Assembly: GCA_036271795.1 (NCBI GenBank)
Contig: DATAZY010000050.1
Coordinates: 1 to 64,000, forward strand
Source of the DNA: Galbitalea sp036271795
GTDB lineage: Bacteria > Actinomycetota > Actinomycetes > Actinomycetales > Microbacteriaceae
Direction of reading: 5' to 3'
Length of the DNA stretch: 64,000 nucleotides
Shown: positions 24,352-33,080 of the stretch, in pieces
Layout: each line of letters begins with the position of its first letter
Position numbering within the stretch: the first letter of the stretch is position 1
The notes under the pieces: model-generated
Databases searched by the model: none
Told to the model about the DNA's origin: nothing
Seen by the model: only the letters and a program-made list of their open reading frames with translations
Position numbers and translations under genes: made by a program

Positions 24352-25531
24352 TTGACGGCGGAAGCTGGCTGATCAGTACAGCCTGGTAGGCGTGGTACAG
24401 ATCGGGCTTGCCGCTCCAGACTGTTGACGAGGGCCGATTCATCGAGTCGAGTTGGTGATGCCAGGACCCATTGTCGAGGTCGATGAGATAGGTCGCGGCG
24501 TAGTCCCACCAGTCGGAATAACTGGATACGTAGAGGTCGAGACCGGTGAGATCCTCGAGTACGGCGGCGGCGGCGATCGCTTCGGTGACGACCCAGTGCA
24601 GCCGGTCGGAGACCACGGGCTTGCCGACCCAATCTGTCGTGTAGGCGAATCCGGGCCGGCCATCGCGAGCCCAGCCGTCCGCGACCGCCCGGCTGAATAA
24701 CGATTGCGCGCCCGTGACGAAGCTCGCGGGATCGCTCGAGAGCGGTGCGGCCTGGGCGATGAGTCTCGACCATTCGAACGCGTGGCCGACGGTCGCCCCG
24801 TAGGGCTTGAACTGGTCGGCTGGTGAGTCGCGGTTGAACTCGAGATCGGCGACCCACCGCTCGTCGAAGTGTTCCGGAATTCGCCAACCATTCTTCGAAG
24901 CGCAGTCAAGAACGTATTCGCAGATCCCGACCGCGCGCCGTGCCCATTGCACGTCGGATGTCGCATCCGTGGCCGCGAGCATCGCCTCGACCAGGTGCAT
25001 GTTGGCGTTCATTCCCCGATATGTGCGCAACTCGGCCCAGTCGTGCGACCAGGCGTCGGCAAACCGACCGAACTCGGGCTCCCAGAACCTGTCATCCGTC
25101 ATCGCGAGAGCGTCGGCCAATACTGCGTGAGCGGTCTCATCGCCCGCCATCGTGCCCGTCGCGGCGGCGAGAATGACGAAGGCGTGCGTATACGCCGACT
25201 TGTCAGCCTCCGGATCCGCGGGCATACTCTCGTTCCATCCGCCGAACTCTGAGTCGCGGGCCACGGTCGCCAACCCCTGCATCAGTCTCCGCGCGATGAG
25301 GTCGCATCCCGGCACACCGCGCAGTGATCCGAGATAGTGGACGTGCGCCATCCGTGCCGTTATCCAGGTTAGAGCGGGACGCGTCGCGTCGGGCGACCCC
25401 GCCTCGTCGAGCCACGCTGCCATCCCGTCCGGACGAACGACATTGCGGGCGAATCCGAGGAGTCTCAGTTCCTCGGCACGGAGCCAGGATTCATGTGAGC
25501 TGGTTCCGAGCCAGTGCCGAACCGGACTCAT
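24281..25531 (-). CDS. AGE family epimerase/isomerase (mannose isomerase / YihS type)
   Basis: A 416-aa (alpha/alpha)6-barrel enzyme of the N-acylglucosamine 2-epimerase superfamily. Hallmarks: TYRGMNANMHLVEAMLAA (about 176-193), PYGATVGHAFEWSRL (about 248-262) with the catalytic His, and SWHHQLDSMNRPS near the end with the second His. Members interconvert mannose and fructose, or act on other aldose/ketose pairs. It ends a five-gene operon with an ABC sugar importer and faces a PfkB kinase in the divergent unit, which fits mannose to fructose conversion before phosphorylation. It overlaps the ABM gene by ATGA. About 20 C-terminal residues (the tail beyond QAVLISQ) may be non-essential. Confidence 0.85.
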   Translation of the reverse strand: MSPVRHWLGTSSHESWLRAEELRLLGFARNVVRPDGMAAWLDEAGSPDATRPALTWITARMAHVHYLGSLRGVPGCDLIARRLMQGLATVARDSEFGGWNESMPADPEADKSAYTHAFVILAAATGTMAGDETAHAVLADALAMTDDRFWEPEFGRFADAWSHDWAELRTYRGMNANMHLVEAMLAATDATSDVQWARRAVGICEYVLDCASKNGWRIPEHFDERWVADLEFNRDSPADQFKPYGATVGHAFEWSRLIAQAAPLSSDPASFVTGAQSLFSRAVADGWARDGRPGFAYTTDWVGKPVVSDRLHWVVTEAIAAAAVLEDLTGLDLYVSSYSDWWDYAATYLIDLDNGSWHHQLDSMNRPSSTVWSGKPDLYHAYQAVLISQLPPSTSVAAGVVSAMSGGNPARRSPGR

Positions 25532-25836
25532 AGGGCCGCGAGGAAGGTCAGCTCGCTGCCGCCGCCAACAACGAGGTCCGCGAGCTTCGCGTTGAATCTC
25601 GCACCGTATTCCGCGCTCGCGTGCGCCGCGAATGCTTCCGCATCCTGGTACTCCTCATAGACGAAGAATTCGGCGGAATTGTTGCGTTTCTGGGACGCCG
25701 CGAACACCAGATTGCCCGGTTCCTGACGCACCAGCGCCGATAGCCCGCGCACAAGCTCGGCCACCTCCGCCTCCTTTCCCGGCGTCGCGGTAAACTCCGC
25801 GTAGAGGATTCGGCGCTGGTCGGTTCCGTCAGTCAT
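25528..25836 (-). CDS. ABM-domain (YgiN/LsrG-like) protein in sugar operon
   Basis: A 102-aa antibiotic-biosynthesis-monooxygenase fold protein from the ATG at 25836, in ATGA overlaps with both neighbours. The pattern ILYAEFTATPGKEAEVAELV, EPGNLVFAASQ, FFVYEEYQDAEAFAAH is typical of putative quinol monooxygenases and of LsrG. The longer frame to 26379 is antisense-like shadow of the ABC ATPase. In a sugar operon it may isomerise or oxidise a minor sugar by-product; its true reaction is unknown. Confidence 0.82.
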   Translation of the reverse strand: MTDGTDQRRILYAEFTATPGKEAEVAELVRGLSALVRQEPGNLVFAASQKRNNSAEFFVYEEYQDAEAFAAHASAEYGARFNAKLADLVVGGGSELTFLAAL

Positions 25837-26597
25837 GACTTGGTGAGCAGGCCCGTGATCGTGCCCAGCAGCGACTCTGCGTCGAACTCGGATGTCGGCG
25901 CATCCCGAACGACCTTGCCCAGCCGCATGACGACGATCCGGTCCGTCACCTGGAGCACATGAGGCAGCGTGTGCGAGATGAATACCACCCCAAGGTTCTT
26001 GGCTTTCGCCGCCTTGATCACATCGAGAACCTCGTTGGCCTGGCGGGCACCGAGGTGGTTGGTCGGTTCGTCCAGGATAATGACCTTGCGCGCCCAGGCG
26101 ACCGCCCGTCCGATTGCGACCGCCTGACGCTGGCCTCCCGAAAGTTCCGCCACCGTGCGGTCGGATGCCGCCACGCCGATGCCGGCACGGTCGAGGTCTT
26201 CGTGAGCGATGGTGTCCATCTGTTTTTGCGCGAGAAATCCGAGTTTCCCGAGGAATCCGCCGACCGTTTTCTCGCGGCCGAGGAAGACATTGGATGACAC
26301 CGTCAGGTTCGGGGCGAGTCCGGAATCCTGATAGAGCGTCTCGATCCCCGCCTGCAGCACATCGTGCGGCGATTTCCAATGCTGCTCGACACCCTCAAGC
26401 AGGATCTCGCCGGCGTCGGGCTGGTGCGCACCGGAAAGAACCTTGACCAGAGTCGACTTGCCGGCGCCATTGTCACCGACGAGGCCGAGTACCTCGCCAG
26501 GGTAAATCTGCAGGCTGACGTCTTCGAGGGCGACGACATTTCCATAGTTCTTCGAGATATTGCGGACCTCGTAGAGAGGTGTGCCCGAGGGAGTCAT
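25833..26597 (-). CDS. Sugar ABC transporter ATP-binding protein (FrcA-like, CUT2)
   Basis: A 254-aa single-NBD ATPase: Walker A GDNGAGKST at 41-49, signature LSGGQRQAVAIGRA, Walker B KVIILDEPTNHLG, switch His in VFISHTLPHV. The single domain (rather than the double RbsA type) is like FrcA of the Sinorhizobium fructose importer. It overlaps the permease by ATGA upstream and the ABM gene downstream. Confidence 0.9.
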   Translation of the reverse strand: MTPSGTPLYEVRNISKNYGNVVALEDVSLQIYPGEVLGLVGDNGAGKSTLVKVLSGAHQPDAGEILLEGVEQHWKSPHDVLQAGIETLYQDSGLAPNLTVSSNVFLGREKTVGGFLGKLGFLAQKQMDTIAHEDLDRAGIGVAASDRTVAELSGGQRQAVAIGRAVAWARKVIILDEPTNHLGARQANEVLDVIKAAKAKNLGVVFISHTLPHVLQVTDRIVVMRLGKVVRDAPTSEFDAESLLGTITGLLTKS

Positions 26598-27649
26598 GCT
26601 CGTCTCCTATGCGAAATTCCACGCAGCGCCTGCAGGGACGCGGCCGCCGCGATGAGGATGGCGACGACGATCTGGTTCCAGTTCGCGTCGACGTTGATGA
26701 TGATGAGCCCGCTCGTCAGCACGCTGAGCAGGAGCGCACCGAGGATAGAACCGCCGATTCTCGCGGATCCGCCCATGAGGCTCGCTCCGCCGATTACGAC
26801 CGCGGCGATTGCCGTGAGCTCGTCACTGACACCCGCGCTCGGTGAACCCGAGCCGAGCTGGAGGTAAAGGATCATGCCGGCACCGCCAGCGAAGCATCCG
26901 GACAGGATGTAGACCTTGGCGATGTGCTTCCGCACGCTGATGCCGGAAGCCGTCGCCGCGAAGGCGTTGCCGCCGATGGCGAACGTGTAGCGCCCGAATC
27001 TGGCCCGATGCAGGAATAGGCCAGCGATCGTCACGATCACGATCACGATGATGGCCGGCCAGGACAGCGGGCCAAGCCAGGGAACGGACAGCCCCTGAGC
27101 GCTCGGCGGACCACCCGCGACCGGGCCACCCCCGGTGAGTACGACGGCGACGCCGGCGCCGGCTCCCAGCGTCGCAAGGCTGGCGACAAATGGAACGAGT
27201 TTTGCGAAGTTGATGAGCAGCGCGTTGATTGTTCCGACCAGACCACCGACACCGATCGCGACGACCGTCCCGACGAGAAGAGATGCCCAATCCGGCCATC
27301 CCACCCCGGTCAGCCCGGCCATGGCAAAGGCCGCGATGACACTCGACACGGTGAGGGTGGAACCGACCGAAAGGTCGATCCCACCCGCGACGATGACAAA
27401 GGTCTCGCCGACCGCGATCATCATGATCGGCGCCCACTGCACCAGGATGTTGCCGGCAACGCCCAGGGAGAAGAAGATCGGGTTCATGATCGTGAACACC
27501 ACGATCATCACTATCAGCGCGATGACGAGAAGAGTGACCTGGTTATTCCAGACCCGACCCATGAAACTCGGCCTTCGCTCGTTGATCGCCGCGACGGCTG
27601 TCGCCGCCGGTTCTGCCACCTTCGTGGGAACCTGATTGCTACCCGACAC
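26594..27649 (-). CDS. Sugar ABC transporter permease (RbsC/FrcC-like, CUT2)
   Basis: A 351-aa permease with about ten TM segments after a polar N terminus of some 30 residues. GGIDLSVGSTLTVSSVIAA is the CUT2 permease signature, and AATASGISVRKHIAKVYILSG follows near 235. It works with the ATPase and the binding protein encoded on either side. Confidence 0.92.
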   Translation of the reverse strand: MSGSNQVPTKVAEPAATAVAAINERRPSFMGRVWNNQVTLLVIALIVMIVVFTIMNPIFFSLGVAGNILVQWAPIMMIAVGETFVIVAGGIDLSVGSTLTVSSVIAAFAMAGLTGVGWPDWASLLVGTVVAIGVGGLVGTINALLINFAKLVPFVASLATLGAGAGVAVVLTGGGPVAGGPPSAQGLSVPWLGPLSWPAIIVIVIVTIAGLFLHRARFGRYTFAIGGNAFAATASGISVRKHIAKVYILSGCFAGGAGMILYLQLGSGSPSAGVSDELTAIAAVVIGGASLMGGSARIGGSILGALLLSVLTSGLIIINVDANWNQIVVAILIAAAASLQALRGISHRRRA

Positions 27650-27703
27650 TTGTCTTAACCTCTGCTCGACTGAAGACGCAATGGGACCGCTGTGAGGGCG
27701 TGA

Positions 27704-28735
27704 CTAGTTCTGCACGTAAGTGTACTTTTGCAGGTCGGCCGCAGAGCTGTCCTTGTCGAGCAGGATGTTCGGCAGAGTCACGTTCTTGGTGATACCTGTG
27801 GTCTTCTTGCCATTGCGCAGATACTTGTCGAGAGTGTCGACGGCATCCTTGCCTTCCTGGGCAGGATTTTGGGCGACCAGCGCAGTGAACACGCCCTTTG
27901 CGATCAGGTCAACGTTGGTCTTGTAGGCGTCGTAGCCAATGAGCGCAACCTTGCCAGTAAGACCCTTCGATTGCAGAGCCGCCGCGGCACCAGTGGCATT
28001 GGTGCCATCGATTGCGAAGATTCCGCTCAGCTTCGGAAACTCGGTCAGCCAGTTGTTGATGTTCGAGTCGGCCGTGGTCGAGTTGGACTGCGAGTAACCG
28101 GTCGCCGCGATGGTGATTCCCGGGTACTTGGCAGCGATCTCCTTCTTGAACCCGTCGAGACGTGCCACGTTCGTGGATGCTGTCGCTGACGTGAGTCCCA
28201 CGACGACCTGGTAGCTGCCGCCCGACTTGTATCCGATGGCCTTCGCCATCTCATCGGCCGCCTTCTGGCCGCCATCGTTGTTGTCACCCGTGATGAACGA
28301 GATGACGTCGCTCAGGTTATTGACCCGGCTGTCGACGTTTACGACCGCAATGCCATCGTTGTGGGCGGTGGTGACCGAAGCCTGCAGCGCCACCGGATCG
28401 GTCGGTGCGAGGGCGAGGCCATCGGGCTTCTCCGCGAGGACCTGGTTCACGATGGGGATCTGGGTTGCCGGCGAGTATGTGGTGGCGTTGCCCTGGAAGA
28501 TCAGCTTGTCACCGAGCTTGGTGGCTTCCGCCTGTGCGCCGACCTTCATTGCCTGGAAGAACGGGTCTGAGGATGCGCCTACGACGAAGCCAAGGGTGAG
28601 CGATTTCTTGCCGCGCGAGGTGCCAGATGTGCTGCCGGTGCTGCAGGCCGTCAGGCCGAGTGCCGCTATCGCGGCGACCGCACCAACGGTGACCGCTCGC
28701 TTTGCCCAAGTTCGTGATGCTGTGCGATTCGACAT
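27704..28735 (-). CDS. Sugar ABC transporter substrate-binding lipoprotein (FrcB/RbsB-like)
   Basis: A 343-aa periplasmic-binding-fold lipoprotein. The start at 28735 is preferred because AAGAGGA sits five nt upstream; starts at 28750 and 28840 lack this. The signal sequence ends in the lipobox LTAC (about residue 30), followed by a Ser/Thr/Gly linker. FVVGASSDPFFQAMKVGAQAEA begins the type 1 sugar-binding domain (Peripla_BP_4). First gene of the five-gene operon and preceded by a LacI operator, so probably sugar-induced. Confidence 0.9.
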   Translation of the reverse strand: MSNRTASRTWAKRAVTVGAVAAIAALGLTACSTGSTSGTSRGKKSLTLGFVVGASSDPFFQAMKVGAQAEATKLGDKLIFQGNATTYSPATQIPIVNQVLAEKPDGLALAPTDPVALQASVTTAHNDGIAVVNVDSRVNNLSDVISFITGDNNDGGQKAADEMAKAIGYKSGGSYQVVVGLTSATASTNVARLDGFKKEIAAKYPGITIAATGYSQSNSTTADSNINNWLTEFPKLSGIFAIDGTNATGAAAALQSKGLTGKVALIGYDAYKTNVDLIAKGVFTALVAQNPAQEGKDAVDTLDKYLRNGKKTTGITKNVTLPNILLDKDSSAADLQKYTYVQN

Positions 28736-28772
28736 TGAATTCCTCTTCATTTCGCTAAGGGCACTCGCGTGC

Positions 28773-28786
28773 CTGACAACGGTGTC
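28773..28786. promoter_or_regulatory. LacI operator copy 1 (frc-like operon)
   Basis: TGACAACGGTGTCA, near-palindrome with TGACA/TGTCA arms, 37 bp upstream of the binding-protein start. An exact inverted copy lies at 28854-28867. Confidence 0.7.
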
Positions 28787-28852
28787 ATAAGTTAGGTCTA
28801 GGCCATGAATCCCTATATAGTCAAGTCGAAGCAACAACATGGAGATGAAATT

Positions 28853-29908
28853 GTGACACCGTTGTCAGATTCGGGGTCCTCGCGCGGAGCTCCGCAACAG
28901 CGCCCGACGATGCGACATGTCGCGGCGTTGGCGGGCGTCGGGCTGAAGACGGTTTCGCGCGTCATCAACGAAGAAGTCAACGTTTCCCCGGCCACGATCG
29001 CCCGCGTCATGGATGCTGCGCAGCGCCTGAATTACCAGCCGAATCTGCACGCCGGAAACCTCAAGCGAACCGACAAAAAGACCCGGACGCTCGGTCTCCT
29101 CGTTGGCAGTGTCGCCAACCCTTTCGCCGGCGCGCTCCATCGCGCGGTCGAGGATGCCGCCCGTGAACGCGGCACGGCGGTGTTCGCCGCGAGCCTCGAC
29201 GATGACCCGCTCCGCGAACGCGGAATCGTGGAAGCCTTCCTTCGCCGCCGGGTCGACGGCCTCATCCTGACCACCGTCACGAAGAGCCAGGGCTACCTGA
29301 TCCCGGAGCAAGAGCACGGCACCCCGATGGTCTTCGTCGATCGCGAGCCAATCGGCATCGAGGCGGATGCCGTCGTCAGCGACAACGCCCAGGGCGCAGC
29401 GAAGGCAACCCGGCACCTCCTGGATCACGGGCACCGACACATTGCCTACCTCGGCGACCGCCACGACATCCAGACCGCGGCGGAACGCAAGCGCGGCTTT
29501 CTCGAACAGATGGCGGATGCCGGGATCCCGACCGGTAACATCCCGCTCATCGAGGATCTGCACGACGCCGAGTCTGCTCGAGTCGCCGTTCGCGAACTCT
29601 TCGCGAGCAATGCTCCCCCGACGGCAATCTTCAGCAGCCAGAACCTCGTGACCATCGGGGTTCTCCAGGCCCTGCGCGAACTCGGCGCGCACCGCGACAC
29701 CGCCCTGGTCGGCTTCGACGATTTCGTGCTTGCCGATCTGCTCGAGCCAGCCGTCACGGTCGTGGCTCAGAATCCGCAGCGCATCGGGGTCCTCGCCGCA
29801 GAACGGGTTTTTGCACGACTCGACGGTGACTCGGAGCCGGAGCGCACCTACGTGGTTCCAACGACGCTTATCGTGCGAGGGTCGGGAGAGATCCCGCCTC
29901 GTGCCTGA
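28853..29908 (+). CDS. LacI family transcriptional regulator of the sugar cluster
   Basis: From GTG 28853 (GGAGA seven nt upstream) 351 aa; ATG 28805 is possible but has no ribosome site. The HTH reads PTMRHVAALAGVGLKTVSRVIN (about residues 20-42) with the hinge helix QPNLHAGNLKR near 70. The C-terminal domain is a sugar-binding PBP1 fold. It is divergent from the ABC operon and overlaps the PfkB gene by 8 bp. One operator overlaps its own start codon, so autoregulation is likely. Confidence 0.9.
   Translation: MTPLSDSGSSRGAPQQRPTMRHVAALAGVGLKTVSRVINEEVNVSPATIARVMDAAQRLNYQPNLHAGNLKRTDKKTRTLGLLVGSVANPFAGALHRAVEDAARERGTAVFAASLDDDPLRERGIVEAFLRRRVDGLILTTVTKSQGYLIPEQEHGTPMVFVDREPIGIEADAVVSDNAQGAAKATRHLLDHGHRHIAYLGDRHDIQTAAERKRGFLEQMADAGIPTGNIPLIEDLHDAESARVAVRELFASNAPPTAIFSSQNLVTIGVLQALRELGAHRDTALVGFDDFVLADLLEPAVTVVAQNPQRIGVLAAERVFARLDGDSEPERTYVVPTTLIVRGSGEIPPRA
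28854..28867. promoter_or_regulatory. LacI operator copy 2, over the regulator start codon
   Basis: TGACACCGTTGTCA, the exact reverse complement of copy 1 at 28773-28786; centres 81 bp apart. It begins one base inside the LacI GTG. Confidence 0.7.
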
Positions 29909-30797
29909 AGTCAACGATGCCCACCGCGTCGTCGTCATTGGCGACGCCCTGATCGACGAGATACACGGCGATGGACCTGTCGAGACCTTCGTCGGCGGGG
30001 CGGCGCTGAATGTGGCGGTCGGGCTGTCAGTTCTGGGAATTCCGACAACCCTGCTGGCAATGGTCGGCGATGACGACGCCGGCGAACGAATTCGGGCATT
30101 CCTTGCCGAGCACGGGGTCGCCCTCATCGCGACAATCGGTCCAAACGGGAGTTCGCGTGCGGTGTCCGACCGTGTCAACGGCGAGCCTGTCTACATCTTC
30201 AATGATGCGGCGCGGGCACGGCGCATCCACTTCGGGCCGACCGAGCGGGAAGCGCTCGATGCTGCCCCGTTCGTTGTCGTGAGCTCTTTCCCCTTCGACG
30301 ACCCCGAGCAATCTGCGGAACTGATCGCAGCCGTGCGCGATCCAACGGCTCGGTTGGTCATTGATCCCAATCCCCGGGCCGGCATGCTCCACGATCGTGA
30401 CGCGTTTCGTGACTCATTCGACCGCATCGCCCCCGAGACTCTGCTCGTCAAGGTGGGTGACGAGGATGCGGCGCTGCTCTACGACTCAAACGTCGGGCAG
30501 CTGACTGCCCGCCTGCTCGTACTAGGAACGCCAACCGTTTTGGCGACGGCAGGCGCAAACGGAGCATCGGTCGAAGGCCGGGACGGTACCGTCGTCAGCG
30601 AACCCATCGCCGACCTCGCGGGACCCATCGTCGATTCAATGGGTGCCGGGGATGCGACCCTTGCCTCGGTCATCCAGTCGATCCTGGCCAACGGCTTCCC
30701 GGCGGGCAGTTCGGCCTGGCACACGGTACTCGAACGCGCGATGCGGGTTGCGGCGGCCACCTGCCGCAGCGAAGGGGCACTCCTGCGTCAGGGGTGA
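29901..30797 (+). CDS. PfkB family carbohydrate kinase (fructokinase/ribokinase-like)
   Basis: A 298-aa kinase from GTG 29901, overlapping the LacI stop by 8 bp, with GGGAGAG upstream. FVGGAALNVAVGLSVLG (about 32-48) is the PfkB N-terminal signature, and DSMGAGDATLASVI near 250 carries the catalytic Asp and anion hole (GAGD). Expected to phosphorylate fructose or a related sugar brought in by the divergent importer. Convergent with smpB, 5 bp apart. Confidence 0.87.
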   Translation: MPEVNDAHRVVVIGDALIDEIHGDGPVETFVGGAALNVAVGLSVLGIPTTLLAMVGDDDAGERIRAFLAEHGVALIATIGPNGSSRAVSDRVNGEPVYIFNDAARARRIHFGPTEREALDAAPFVVVSSFPFDDPEQSAELIAAVRDPTARLVIDPNPRAGMLHDRDAFRDSFDRIAPETLLVKVGDEDAALLYDSNVGQLTARLLVLGTPTVLATAGANGASVEGRDGTVVSEPIADLAGPIVDSMGAGDATLASVIQSILANGFPAGSSAWHTVLERAMRVAAATCRSEGALLRQG

Positions 30798-30802
30798 GGG
30801 CG

Positions 30803-31279
30803 TCAGTCGCCGAGGTTGCGCTGGGTTCCCATCGCACGGTCGGCCTCGCGCTTGTCCTGCCGCTCGCGCAGAGTCTGGCGTTTGTCGTATTCCTTCTTGC
30901 CCTTGGCGACCGCGAGTTCGACCTTCGCCCGGCCGTCCAGGAAGTACAGCCGCAACGGAACGAGAGTGTAACCACCCTCCTTGACCTTGTTGTGGATCTT
31001 CAGGATCTGCTGCTTGTGCAGCAGCAACTTGCGTTTGCGGCGGGGCGGATGGTTGTTCCAGGTGCCCTCGTTGTATTCGGGAATGTGCACCGCATCCAGC
31101 CACGCCTCGCCGAATTCGACGAAGGCGTAACCGTCCACAAGGGATGCACGTCCGGCCCGCAGCGACTTCACCTCGGTCCCGGTGAGAACCAGCCCGGCCT
31201 CATAGGTGTCTTCGATGGTGTAGTCGTGGCGGGCTTTGCGATTGGTGGCGACCACTTTCTCGCCACGTTCCCTGGGCAC
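30803..31279 (-). CDS. smpB: SsrA-binding protein SmpB
   Basis: A 158-aa tmRNA partner. Conserved segments: NRKARHDYTIEDTYEAGLVLTG, GTEVKSLRAGRASLVDGYA, HIPEYNEGTWNNHPPRRKRKLLLHK, and the basic C-terminal tail KKEYDKRQTLRERQDKREADR that enters the mRNA channel. The tmRNA gene itself lies 12 kb away at 18709-19082. It follows ftsX in the common actinobacterial order. Confidence 0.97.
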   Translation of the reverse strand: MPRERGEKVVATNRKARHDYTIEDTYEAGLVLTGTEVKSLRAGRASLVDGYAFVEFGEAWLDAVHIPEYNEGTWNNHPPRRKRKLLLHKQQILKIHNKVKEGGYTLVPLRLYFLDGRAKVELAVAKGKKEYDKRQTLRERQDKREADRAMGTQRNLGD

Positions 31280-31339
31280 GATAACTCCTGATTTGCGTGT
31301 TCAGCACTCTGCTGGACAGCCCATCAGCATAGCCCAGAG

Positions 31340-32263
31340 CTAGACCTTGAGGTAGCGGCTGATCGCCGCGCTGGCCGACAGCGAAGCCAGCAGGGCGCCG
31401 AGCACGATCAGGATGGGGACGACGAGCCACGCATCCGCCGGCCCAATGAGCGTGGTCGTTGACCCGAGAACCGCGGGACTGGCGAGGTAGTCCTTGACGA
31501 ATAGCTGCACAATTGCGACGATCGCACCCCCGGCGAGCAGCGAGCCGATCAGCGCCGCAAACACGCCCTCGAGCACAAACGGTGTCTGGATATATCGATT
31601 GGATGCCCCGACGAGCCGCATGATCCCGATCTCCCGCCGTCGGCTGAATGCGCTTAGTCGGATGGTCGTCGCAATGAGCAGAACCGCGGCAATGAGCATG
31701 AGCGTCGCGAGACCGATGGCCGTGAAGCTCGCGGCGTTGAGCACCGCGAAGATCTGGTCGAGGTAGGCACGCTGGTCCTCGACATCCTGAACCCCGGCCA
31801 GCGAACTGGTGCCCTCGATGATGATCTCGGCCTGGTTGGGATCCTTCAGGTTGACCCGGTAGCTCTCATTCAGCATCGACGGCTTGGTGAACGCGAGTAG
31901 AGGGCTTCCCGCGAACTGCGACTTGAAATTGTCGTAGGCCTCCTGGTGCGACTCGAATGAGACGCGCTTGATGTACGGCTTCAACGCGGTCGAGTCGAGC
32001 TGCGCCTTGACTGCCGCAATCTCCGCCGCACTCGCATCCGATCCCGTGCAGGCACCGGTGTTGTCGATGCTCGTGCAGAAATAGATGGCGACCTGGGCGC
32101 GGTCGTACCAGTAGCCCTTCATCTGTCCGATCTGCATCTGCATGAGAATCGCCGCGCCGACGAAGGTCAGCGAGATGAAGGTGACGAGGATGACGGAGAT
32201 GACCATCGCGACGTTGCGCCGCAACCCCTGCGCGGCCTCGCTCAGGACGAGCCCGAATCTCAT
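31340..32263 (-). CDS. ftsX: Cell division protein FtsX
   Basis: A 307-aa membrane protein: an N-terminal TM (about 20-45), an extracellular loop domain (about 45-180), and three C-terminal TM segments, the usual FtsX layout. MRFGLVLSEAAQGLRRNVAM is the typical actinobacterial start. With FtsE it forms an ABC-like complex that activates peptidoglycan hydrolases at the septum. Overlaps ftsE by ATGA. Confidence 0.96.
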   Translation of the reverse strand: MRFGLVLSEAAQGLRRNVAMVISVILVTFISLTFVGAAILMQMQIGQMKGYWYDRAQVAIYFCTSIDNTGACTGSDASAAEIAAVKAQLDSTALKPYIKRVSFESHQEAYDNFKSQFAGSPLLAFTKPSMLNESYRVNLKDPNQAEIIIEGTSSLAGVQDVEDQRAYLDQIFAVLNAASFTAIGLATLMLIAAVLLIATTIRLSAFSRRREIGIMRLVGASNRYIQTPFVLEGVFAALIGSLLAGGAIVAIVQLFVKDYLASPAVLGSTTTLIGPADAWLVVPILIVLGALLASLSASAAISRYLKV

Positions 32264-33009
32264 GCTGTGCGCACCTGGGTGTCGGGGAGGGCCGTCGGTT
32301 CGTCGAAGTGCTGGATCGGGATGGTCGTGGTCTGGTAACCGCCGCCTCGTTCATCTCGAACTATCTGGCCACTGATCAGCTCGATCACGCGACGCTTCAT
32401 CTGGTTCACGATTCCCGCATCGTGGGTCGCCATGAGGACGGTGGTTCCGCCCATGTTGATGCGCTCAAGCAGGGTCATGATGCCGGCGGAGGTTTGCGGG
32501 TCCAGGTTTCCGGTCGGCTCATCGGCGAGCAGGATGGCCGGCTTGTTGACAATGGCGCGCGCGATGGCGACGCGCTGCTGCTCACCGCCGGAGAGTTCGT
32601 GCGGGAACCGCGCCGTCTTGCCGCCGAGCCCCACCATCTTGAGCGTGTCCGGCACGGCCTCCTGGATGAAGCCCTTGCTCTTGCCGATCACCTGCAGACT
32701 GAACGCGACGTTGTCGAAGACGTTTTTCTGGGGAAGTAGGCGGAAGTCCTGGAACACGACACCGAGGTTGCGACGGAAGTAAGGCACCTTGCGCGAAGCC
32801 ATGGTGTTGACGTGCTGGCCGAGTACGTGGATGTTCCCTTTGGTCGGCCGATCCTCGTTGAGGATGAGCCGTAGAAAACTGGACTTGCCGGAGCCAGACG
32901 CCCCGACCAGAAAGACGAACTCCCCCTTGAGCACTTCAAGCGTCACGCCGTTGAGTGCTGGTCGAGAGGTCCCTGGGTACGACTTTGTTACTGCATCAAA
33001 CCGAATCAT
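32260..33009 (-). CDS. ftsE: Cell division ATP-binding protein FtsE
   Basis: A 249-aa ABC ATPase: Walker A GASGSGKSS at 36-44, signature ELSGGEQQRVAIARA, Walker B ILLADEPTGNLD. VTKSYPGTSRPALNGVTLEV and VFQDFRLLPQKNVFDNVAF are FtsE-specific. The C-terminal extension after residue 225 is short and variable. Partner of FtsX. Confidence 0.97.
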   Translation of the reverse strand: MIRFDAVTKSYPGTSRPALNGVTLEVLKGEFVFLVGASGSGKSSFLRLILNEDRPTKGNIHVLGQHVNTMASRKVPYFRRNLGVVFQDFRLLPQKNVFDNVAFSLQVIGKSKGFIQEAVPDTLKMVGLGGKTARFPHELSGGEQQRVAIARAIVNKPAILLADEPTGNLDPQTSAGIMTLLERINMGGTTVLMATHDAGIVNQMKRRVIELISGQIVRDERGGGYQTTTIPIQHFDEPTALPDTQVRTA

Positions 33010-33080
33010 GGCGCTTCCACCCTAGGTAAGGGTCTCGATCTGACTAGGAGCGACGCACCTTTCGGACACGCTCTAATTAA

